Shown in pieces: positions 58,306 to 64,000 of a DNA stretch of 64,000 bases. The position numbers and the translations under genes are program-made. The stretch spans positions 62,001 to 126,000 of the forward strand of contig JANNSU010000056.1 in assembly GCA_031394355.1 (NCBI GenBank), written 5' to 3'. The notes under the pieces are model-generated. The model was not told the DNA's origin. It saw only the letters and a list, made by a program, of their open reading frames with translations, and searched no databases. Source of the stretch: JAEUMY01 sp031394355. Its GTDB lineage: Bacteria; Pseudomonadota; Gammaproteobacteria; Burkholderiales; Usitatibacteraceae. How positions within the stretch are numbered: position 1 is the first letter of the stretch; each line of letters begins with the position of its first letter.

Positions 58306-58381
58306 GGGACGTTAGCTCAGCTGGTAGAGCAGCGGACTTTTAATCCGTTGGTCACTGGTTCGAATCCAGTACGTCCTACCA
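58306..58381 (+). tRNA. tRNA-Lys (anticodon TTT)
   Basis: The 76-nt cloverleaf has acceptor GGGACGT pairing with ACGTCCT (a G-U pair at the end), a D-arm AGCTCAGCTGGTAGAGC, an anticodon loop CTTTTAA in a stem of GCGGA/TCCGT, the T-loop GGTTCGAATCC, and an encoded CCA end. It lies on its own with its own promoter and terminator. Its wobble uridine is a target of MnmA, also encoded in this window. Confidence 0.97.
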
Positions 58382-58386
58382 CATTC

Positions 58387-58418
58387 AAAAGCCAGCCCGA
58401 TTCATCCGGCTGGCTTTT
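58387..58418. terminator. Bidirectional terminator after tRNA-Lys
   Basis: AAAAGCCAGCC and GGCTGGCTTTT flank a 10-nt loop. It serves the tRNA on one strand and the psd paralogue on the other. Confidence 0.9.
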
Positions 58419-58440
58419 GTTCGTTTGTTGCCCTCGCAGA

Positions 58441-59370
58441 TCAAGTCCTGAGAGGTGCGGTTCGCCGAAGCAGCGCATTGCCCATGCGAATATTCGCACC
58501 TGTCACGATGCCGGGCTCCAGCTTGAACCCCTTCGGCGCAAACACGATGATCGTCGAGCCGTGTTCGAACCAGCCCAATTCCTCGCCCTTGCGAATATTC
58601 GCCGAGATGGGGATCTCGTTGGGTCCCTCGTAGTCCACATTCATCTGAACCGCTGCGCAGTGAAACCGCATGCTGGCCACGAGCACGGCGGCAACAGGCA
58701 CCAGCGCCAGCATCGCGCCATCGTCCAGCCGCAAATCCAGCACCGCGCGTTCGTTCTTGCAGAACAGTTTTTCCACCCGCTTCAACGCGATGGGATTTAC
58801 GTTCCAGGTATCGCCGCTGATGTAGGTAAGGTGGGTCAAGGTGCCGTGCGCCGGTGCATGGAAGCGGTGATACATGGTGGAAGTCAGTCGCAGCGTCACG
58901 AACACGCCATCCCGAAAGCGCCCCGTGCGCTCGCGGCCCATGGGTGAATCGCCGAACAGATCCGTCAGCGTGTAGGGAAATCCTTTGGCCTGAAACACGT
59001 CGATGCCATTGACATCGCCGCAGGCACCGACAATGCCATCACAGGGCGAGGTGATGACACCAGGATCCATATCGACCGGCCGCAGACCGGGTTTGAGCTC
59101 CCGGATGAAGCATTCGCGCAGGCTTTGGTAGACACGCGGCTCGGCTTCGCCGAGGTCGAGCGGTGCGAATAGTCGCCAGATGGCGGTGGAAAGCCGGGTG
59201 AGCAGCGGGCTTTCGATACGGCTGAACCAGCCCATGAAGCGTGTAGCGCCAATGCGCGGAATGCGGTTGGTCAACAGGAAGTTCAGGTCCTCCTGCAGCA
59301 GCAGGCGTTCCCGCCAGCCACGCTTTATAACAGGGGGTGTCACGGGATTGTCAAAGGGCTCTGTTATCAA
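58441..59370 (-). CDS. Second phosphatidylserine decarboxylase-like proenzyme
   Basis: This 309-residue protein is a PSD family member, paralogous to psd at 30436. MYHRFHAPAHGTLTHLTYI holds the conserved His, and EHGSTIIVFAP carries the Gly-Ser self-cleavage site near residue 270. The motif is HGST rather than LGST, the other common form in the family. The TTG at 59370 is chosen as start because AAGGA lies 8 nt upstream. Two perfect palindromes (58486, 58591) lie near its end, read as GANIRMG and SANIRKG; one near-copy lies at 59165. It is divergent, by 31 bp, from the aminotransferase gene. Confidence 0.87.
   Translation of the reverse strand: MITEPFDNPVTPPVIKRGWRERLLLQEDLNFLLTNRIPRIGATRFMGWFSRIESPLLTRLSTAIWRLFAPLDLGEAEPRVYQSLRECFIRELKPGLRPVDMDPGVITSPCDGIVGACGDVNGIDVFQAKGFPYTLTDLFGDSPMGRERTGRFRDGVFVTLRLTSTMYHRFHAPAHGTLTHLTYISGDTWNVNPIALKRVEKLFCKNERAVLDLRLDDGAMLALVPVAAVLVASMRFHCAAVQMNVDYEGPNEIPISANIRKGEELGWFEHGSTIIVFAPKGFKLEPGIVTGANIRMGNALLRRTAPLRT
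58486..58497. repeat. GCGAATATTCGC palindrome (within second psd)
   Basis: Perfect 12-mer, read as ANIR of GANIRMG. Confidence 0.95.
58591..58602. repeat. GCGAATATTCGC palindrome (within second psd)
   Basis: Perfect 12-mer, read as ANIR of SANIRKG. It is 105 bp from the previous copy, the closest perfect pair in the window. Confidence 0.95.
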
Positions 59371-59401
59371 TTTGTCATTCCTTTCTGATGGACACGATGA
59401 C

Positions 59402-61051
59402 ATGACCGAATCAATGGCTCTCATGGCGGCCGGCGCCGGGGTATTTGCGCTGACGTTGCCCAAGGTGATGCGTAGACTGCAGCTTTCGCGCGCCAAACAT
59501 CCATCGCTGGCCGGTCACTCGCGCATGGCCAAACGCCTGTCGAAACTGCTGCCGGGCTATGCCTACGATGAGGCGCAGTTTTTCAATGCGGACGATGCGC
59601 CAGCGGAGGTCGTGGCGCGGCGTCGCCATGGACTTGCCCAATTGGAGGCCGAGTTCGCGGCACGTTATCCGCTCACTCTGGCTGCATCGAAGGCTGCGGC
59701 CTCCGGAATCTCGGACATGCAGTTCACGGGCGCGTATCGCGTTCCCTTCCAGTTCAGTCCCTACCTGCGCTCCCGACTCACAATGGGTAGCTTCGTTGAG
59801 GCGTCCAAGGGTGTCGAAGTCATCGACCTCGATGGCAACCGCTTCTTTGACCTGGCCGGCTCGTATGGCGTCAACGTATTTGGCTATGACTTCTACAAGA
59901 CCGCCATGGCAGAAGGCCTTGCAAGAGCCGAGGCGCTGGGCCCGGTCCTGGGTGCCTACCACCCTGCGGTCGCCAGCAATGTCGCGGCACTGAAGCGCAT
60001 CTCCGGGCTGGATGAAGTGTCGTTCCACATGTCCGGCACCGAGGCCGTGATGCAGGCTGTGCGGTTGGCGCGCTATCACACCAAAAAGCCCTACCTCGTT
60101 CGCTTCTGTGGTGCCTACCATGGCTGGTGGGAGGATGTGCAGCCCGGTCTGGGCAACCCGCTCCCGCCCAACAAGACCTACACCCTGCGTGACATGGATG
60201 AGAAGTCTCTTTCCGTGCTGCGTACCCGCAAGGATATCGCCTGTGTGCTGGTCAACCCCTTGCAGGCGCTCCATCCCAACGCCAATGCGCCGGGTGACTC
60301 CTCGCTGCTCGACTCCGGACGTTCTGCGCAGTTTGACCGCGCCGCCTACACCGAGTGGTTGAAGCAGCTGCGCGAGGTTTGTACCGAGCGCGGCATCGCC
60401 CTCATATTCGACGAAGTGTTCGTGGGCTTCCGACTGGCCAAGGGCGGTGCACAGGAGTACTTCGGCGTGAAAGCCGATCTGGTGACCTATGGCAAGACCC
60501 TCGGAGGCGGCTTTCCGGTTGGCGTGGTGTGCGGTCGCGCGGATCTCATGAAGCGCTTTCGCGAGGATCATCCCGCCGACATCTGTTTCGCGCGCGGGAC
60601 GTTCAATGCGCATCCGGCCGTGATGGGTGCCATGCAGGTTTTCCTTGAGCGAATCGAGCATCCGGCCATCTCGGCCCGCTATGACGGGCTGGATGCACTC
60701 TGGAATGCCCGCGCACGCTTGATGAATGAGCGTCTTGCCAATGCGGGCTTGCCAGTGCGCGTCGCCAATCTGTCTTCCATCTGGACCGTTCTGTACACCA
60801 AGCCCTCGCGCTACAACTGGATGCTGCAGTACTACCTGCGTCGCGAGGGGCTGTTGCTGTCCTGGGTGGGCACGGGCCGGCTCATCTTCAGCCTCAACTA
60901 CACTGATGCAGAGTTTGATGAGGTCGCGACACGATTCATCCGCGCCGGCGCATCCATGCTCGAGGACGGCTGGTGGCGCACCGATGACGTGCTGACCAAC
61001 AAGGGTATTCGCCGCAAGATTTTCCGCGAAATGCTGCATCACGTTTTCTGA
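59402..61051 (+). CDS. Class III PLP aminotransferase, membrane-anchored
   Basis: This 549-residue protein is related to glutamate-1-semialdehyde aminomutase. The catalytic PLP Lys lies in VTYGKTLGGGFPVG near residue 365, FHMSGTEAVMQAVRLAR binds the phosphate, and LIFDEVFVGFRLAKG holds the PLP Asp. It is about 110 residues longer than that enzyme. The N-terminus has a hydrophobic stretch (ALMAAGAGVFALTLPKVM, about 6-23) that may anchor it to the membrane, then a basic region. It is unlikely to serve tetrapyrrole synthesis because of this extension and its lipid-gene neighbours. A strong terminator follows. Confidence 0.85.
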   Translation: MTESMALMAAGAGVFALTLPKVMRRLQLSRAKHPSLAGHSRMAKRLSKLLPGYAYDEAQFFNADDAPAEVVARRRHGLAQLEAEFAARYPLTLAASKAAASGISDMQFTGAYRVPFQFSPYLRSRLTMGSFVEASKGVEVIDLDGNRFFDLAGSYGVNVFGYDFYKTAMAEGLARAEALGPVLGAYHPAVASNVAALKRISGLDEVSFHMSGTEAVMQAVRLARYHTKKPYLVRFCGAYHGWWEDVQPGLGNPLPPNKTYTLRDMDEKSLSVLRTRKDIACVLVNPLQALHPNANAPGDSSLLDSGRSAQFDRAAYTEWLKQLREVCTERGIALIFDEVFVGFRLAKGGAQEYFGVKADLVTYGKTLGGGFPVGVVCGRADLMKRFREDHPADICFARGTFNAHPAVMGAMQVFLERIEHPAISARYDGLDALWNARARLMNERLANAGLPVRVANLSSIWTVLYTKPSRYNWMLQYYLRREGLLLSWVGTGRLIFSLNYTDAEFDEVATRFIRAGASMLEDGWWRTDDVLTNKGIRRKIFREMLHHVF

Positions 61052-61070
61052 AGGATTGGCGGGACAAAGA

Positions 61071-61103
61071 AAAGGGCGCTCAATGTGGAGCGCCCTTTTT
61101 TTT
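61071..61103 (+). terminator. Rho-independent terminator after the aminotransferase gene
   Basis: GGGCGCTC, a 6-nt loop and GAGCGCCC, then eight or more T residues. Confidence 0.93.
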
Positions 61104-61241
61104 ACGTCTTCGAAGCGGCTGCGGGTAGTCTTGTCTTGCATCTGGCGGTTTGTCCTGTACCGGACAGCGAGACAATTCGCTTTGGGACCAAGCACGGCGG
61201 CCAGCGGAACACTTCTGTGCTCCGCCGGTTGCAAGCCCGCT

Positions 61242-61895
61242 TCAGTGGCTTCCAGCGGGTGCAGTCAGCTCATCATCCGAATCCGCTTCGGCACGCTGAT
61301 TATAGTAAGCCGGGTCGATGAATTCGCCCTTCATCAATCGCAGCGGAGAACGCCAGTAGAGCATGATGTCGTGGAAGGGATCAGTAATGATCTTCGCAGC
61401 CCACACCAGACCCGTGGAGACATCGCGCAGGAAGAACAGATGCACAGTGCGAAACACCAGACCGCCTGCACCCAGCCAGAACCACAACAAGCCCACGTCC
61501 AGCGCATATTCCCAGCCCGTGGTGGCGGGCGTCATCAGCCCAAAGAGTGAGGGATTCCAGTGCAGCACGACGGGAATGGCGGCCCAGATTGCCATCAGCA
61601 CCCACTTGCGGCGCAGGTTGTAGCCGATCTTGATGTCTTCCTTGTGCTCGTGAGTGGCGTTGTTGATGTGGTCGTAGCTCTTGGGCTCGAAGAAGAAGTG
61701 GCCGGACTGGCGGCTCGTCATGGACACGAGCCAGGCCAGCAAGGCTGCCAGGGCGGGGTCGGTAAACAGGAGGACATATGCGCAGACGAAACTGACTGCG
61801 CTGACCAGATGCAGGCTCTGATTGATGGTGCTGTGATGATAGTACCGGTGATCATCCATGCGCTGGATGTGCAACTCTTTCAGGAAGTCCTTCAA
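61242..61895 (-). CDS. Mpo1/DUF962-like membrane protein
   Basis: This 217-residue protein has four or so transmembrane helices. YYHHSTINQSLHLVSA near the N-terminus and SRQSGHFFFEPKSYDH near residue 65 match the H-x4-N-x3-H and GH-x2-FE patterns of the Mpo1/DUF962 family. Yeast Mpo1 is an Fe-dependent dioxygenase that shortens 2-hydroxy fatty acids. The C-terminal third (about 130-217) is not part of the basic domain. Assignment is moderate; the catalytic role here is inferred. Confidence 0.68.
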   Translation of the reverse strand: MKDFLKELHIQRMDDHRYYHHSTINQSLHLVSAVSFVCAYVLLFTDPALAALLAWLVSMTSRQSGHFFFEPKSYDHINNATHEHKEDIKIGYNLRRKWVLMAIWAAIPVVLHWNPSLFGLMTPATTGWEYALDVGLLWFWLGAGGLVFRTVHLFFLRDVSTGLVWAAKIITDPFHDIMLYWRSPLRLMKGEFIDPAYYNQRAEADSDDELTAPAGSH

Positions 61896-62035
61896 TGTAT
61901 CCCCCTAGTGTGATCGGTTTGGGTTCAGGTGACGTGATGGTGACTTTGAATTATGACCTGCATGTGACGGAAATATTCCTTCGGGGCTGTACCTTTTGTC
62001 ACTGAACTGTTGCAATTGAGCGTCACCATGCCGCC

Positions 62036-63277
62036 ATGACTGACGTTGATTGCCTGACAGTGGATGAACTCAAGCCCGCACGGCGAGCACTCCGCATCGC
62101 CGTCGTCACCGAAACTTATCCGCCAGAGGTTAACGGTGTTGCGCTCACCATCGCGTGTTTCATACGCGGCCTGGTGGCGCGCCAGCACGATGTACAACTC
62201 ATCCGGCCGCGCCAGACCAAAGTCAACGATTCGGCGGATGCCAGTGGCGGTCTGTCGGAGGTGCTGATGCGAGGGCTCCCCATTCCGCGCTACCCGGATT
62301 TGCGTATGGGCATGCCGGCCAAAAACGTACTCATCCGCATGTGGACGCGACAGCGTCCGGACCTCGTGCACATTGTAACGGAAGGCCCGCTGGGCTGGTC
62401 GGCACTGCAGGCCGCCAAGCGGCTCAAGCTCCCGGTCACCTCCGACTTCCGCACCAACTTTCATGCTTACAGCCGTCACTACGGCATGGGCTGGCTCGGT
62501 AAGCCCATCTTCATGTACCTGCGCAAATTCCACAATCGCGCTGATTGCACCATGGTGCCGACACTGGCGATGAAGCGCGAGCTGGAGAGCACGGGGTTCC
62601 AGAATATCGCCGTGGTGGCGCGCGGTGTGGATACGCGTCGATTCGATCCTGCAAAGCGCAGTGAGGCGCTGCGTGCATCATGGGGTGCCAAGCCAGGCGA
62701 CCTGGTGGCGCTCTGCGTGGGACGCCTGGCGCCGGAAAAAAATCTTTCCGCCCTGTTCTCCGCCTTTCAAGCCATGCGCAACGCCACCGCGGGTGGTGCG
62801 AATATTCGACTGGTGATGGTGGGGGACGGCCCGGCGCGTGAAGACTTTGCCAGGCGTTGCCCGGAAGCACTGCTTGTCGGCATGAAGACAGGCGAAGACC
62901 TCGCTGTGCACTATGCATCGGCGGATGTCTTTCTCTTCCCGAGTCTTACGGAAACCTATGGCAACGTGACGCCGGAAGCCATGGCGAGCGGACTGCCGGT
63001 GGTCGCCTACAACTATGCGGCTGCGTCGCAACTCATTCGTCATGCCCAGAACGGCATGCTGGCGTCGCTGGACCGCTCGGACGAATTCTCGACCCATGCC
63101 GCCTGGCTCGCAGCCAATCCGGTGCGCGCACGTGAAATGGGCGAAGCCGCCCGGCGTACGGCGAACGAGAATGACTGGGACCGCATCGTGGGTCAGTTGG
63201 AAGGTGTGTTTTCTGCAGTACTGGAAGGGCAGGGGGCCGGGCGATTGACCAATTCGCCCTGGGTGTTGGCGGGCTGA
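62036..63277 (+). CDS. GT4 family glycosyltransferase
   Basis: This 413-residue GT-B fold enzyme has an N-terminal acceptor domain (RIAVVTETYPPEVNGVALTI, PDLVHIVTEGPLGWSAL) and a C-terminal donor domain with LVALCVGRLAPEKNLSALF, VMVGDGPAREDF and the E-x7-E motif in LTETYGNVTPEAMASG. It resembles bacterial mannosyl- or sulfoquinovosyl-type lipid glycosyltransferases. No signal peptide is visible. A near-palindrome GCGAATATTCGA lies at 62798-62809. It may add sugar to a lipid made by the adjacent genes. Confidence 0.87.
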   Translation: MTDVDCLTVDELKPARRALRIAVVTETYPPEVNGVALTIACFIRGLVARQHDVQLIRPRQTKVNDSADASGGLSEVLMRGLPIPRYPDLRMGMPAKNVLIRMWTRQRPDLVHIVTEGPLGWSALQAAKRLKLPVTSDFRTNFHAYSRHYGMGWLGKPIFMYLRKFHNRADCTMVPTLAMKRELESTGFQNIAVVARGVDTRRFDPAKRSEALRASWGAKPGDLVALCVGRLAPEKNLSALFSAFQAMRNATAGGANIRLVMVGDGPAREDFARRCPEALLVGMKTGEDLAVHYASADVFLFPSLTETYGNVTPEAMASGLPVVAYNYAAASQLIRHAQNGMLASLDRSDEFSTHAAWLAANPVRAREMGEAARRTANENDWDRIVGQLEGVFSAVLEGQGAGRLTNSPWVLAG

Positions 63278-63283
63278 ATCCGG

Positions 63284-63562
63284 CTAGGGAGCCTCTGATT
63301 TAATCCTCGCGGTCGCGCGCTATCTTGGCGGGATGGGCTGCTAGGCGTCGCTGTGAAGCCAAGGGTTGTTCCCTTGGCGAGCAGCGCAACAACGCAGACC
63401 GCCCGCCAAGACAGCGCCCGAAGGGTTGGCACGAAAAATGGCCGATCTCCGGCGCGACATTGCTTGGTTTCGTATCGACGGATACGACCGACGCAATGTC
63501 GCTTGGATCTCAGCCATTTTCGTGCCAACGCGATCCACGATGATTAAATCAGAGGTTCCCTA
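63284..63562. mobile_element. MITE with nested internal hairpins
   Basis: Terminal inverted repeats of 19 bp differ at one position: GGGAGCCTCTGATTTAATC at the left and the complement of GGGAACCTCTGATTTAATC at the right. CTAG at both edges fits a 4-bp duplication of the IS5 kind (YTAR). Inside are a 19-bp perfect palindrome near 63359-63377, a pair GCGCTATCTTGGCGG / CCGCCAAGACAGCGC, and a nested stem of about 105 bp (from about 63429 to 63532) in which CGACATTGC and GGCACGAAAAATGGC pair with their complements. There is no transposase. The right end supplies the stop codon of the next gene. Confidence 0.82.
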
Positions 63563-64000
63563 GTGCACCACTGATTCCGGGGTTCGGGTATTCGCTGCGG
63601 CAGCAGCCATCGCAACGCCGACCTTGCCTGGCAGCAAAATGGGCGGCTCATCATTCAGCATGTCGGCAAGTGAAGCCGCCTCTTCCTTCCACTCGATCAG
63701 CTCAATGCGACCGTCCATGTGCTCCACCAGCGCCGTGCAGCTGTCGACCCAGTCGCCACAGTTCATGTAGGTGACGCCATCGATGTCGCGGATGGTCGCG
63801 GCGTGGATGTGGCCGCAGACCACACCGTCCAGCCCGCGATCCTTCACGTGTTTCACCACGGACTCCTCGAAGTCGTAGATGAAGCTCACGGCAGATTTCA
63901 CTTTGCGCTTGGCATAGCCCGCCAGCGACCAGTAGCCGGTGATCTTGAGCGTGCGCCGCACCCAGGAGAGCCAGCCGTTGGCCCGCACCAGGAAGTTGTA
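63560..64000 (-). CDS. LpxH-like metallophosphoesterase, C-terminal part
   Basis: This is the C-terminal 146 residues of a calcineurin-like phosphoesterase; the N-terminus lies beyond the window. GVVCGHIHAATIRDIDGVTYMNCGDWVDSC holds GHxH (here as VCGHIHAATI) and the terminal GDW motif of UDP-2,3-diacylglucosamine diphosphatase-type proteins. A middle region YDFEESVVKHVKDRG is also typical. The stop codon TAG falls inside the edge of a MITE, so the last residues may derive from the insertion. LpxH acts in lipid A synthesis, but many relatives have other roles. Confidence 0.85.
   Translation of the reverse strand, partial: YNFLVRANGWLSWVRRTLKITGYWSLAGYAKRKVKSAVSFIYDFEESVVKHVKDRGLDGVVCGHIHAATIRDIDGVTYMNCGDWVDSCTALVEHMDGRIELIEWKEEAASLADMLNDEPPILLPGKVGVAMAAAAANTRTPESVVH

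Noticed and set aside
59402..61051. Glutamate-1-semialdehyde aminomutase (hemL)
   Set aside because: The protein is about 110 residues too long, has a hydrophobic N-terminal segment and lies among lipid genes. Only the fold family is supported.
59411..61234. 607-codon open frame antisense to the aminotransferase
   Set aside because: It overlaps a gene with clear PLP motifs and its own terminator. It is treated as a compositional shadow.

Overview
The window reads as chromosome from a Betaproteobacterium with fairly high GC. Three things point there: the gene order ilvB-ilvH-ilvC-psd-pssA-leuA, the module ECF sigma factor-DUF3619-DUF3106-RDD beside it, and the run yebC-ruvC-ruvA-ruvB-ybgC-tolQRAB-pal-cpoB-queE-queC. 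I cannot name the genus. No phage, plasmid, CRISPR array or rRNA is visible. There is one tRNA (Lys).

Layout. 1-4141 (+): phenylalanine/tyrosine catabolism (hppD end, hmgA, fahA, a small zinc-ribbon membrane protein, phhA). 4295-15658 (-): serB, mfd, an unusual tandem pseudo-receiver Ser/Thr kinase, class I fumarase, a YqhA-like membrane protein, then an acyl-CoA synthetase and a CitE-like lyase. 15996-23244 (+): the acetate block acs, cNMP/CBS/DUF294 nucleotidyltransferase, DEDDh exonuclease, DUF485, actP. 23310-24744: a small membrane protein and an lptG without lptF. 24783-26696 (-): RDD, DUF3106, DUF3619, ECF sigma factor. 26878-33931 (+): ilvBHC, psd, pssA and leuA, the last behind a leucine-rich leader peptide. 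34114-38321: purB, a GST, mnmA, an RluE-like synthase and a cold-shock gene. 38620-41219: clpS-clpA. 41383-43725: cytochromes c and an FccB-like flavoprotein. 43827-46639 (-): acetyltransferase, slmA, yjgR. 46770-58222 (+): yebC, ybjQ-like, ruvCAB, ybgC-tol-pal, queE/queC and a YeeE/YedE transporter. 58306: tRNA-Lys. 58441-64000: a possible lipid-modification locus (second psd, membrane-anchored class III aminotransferase, Mpo1/DUF962-like protein, GT4 glycosyltransferase, LpxH-like phosphoesterase) with a MITE in it.

The most striking signal is not a gene. The perfect 12-bp palindrome GCGAATATTCGC occurs 19 times, with at least 6 single-mismatch copies, in coding DNA in several reading frames and between genes. 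About 0.004 copies would be expected by chance. It behaves like a highly iterated palindrome of the HIP1 kind. It shares the skeleton GNGANTANTCNC with the E. coli SlmA site as I recall it, and slmA lies in the window with a copy just upstream of its start codon. Other dispersed elements are four long inverted repeats built from 10-bp ACACRGATGA units (two carry the palindrome in their loop), two other inverted repeats, a structured MITE, and a relic second 3' end of ilvC.
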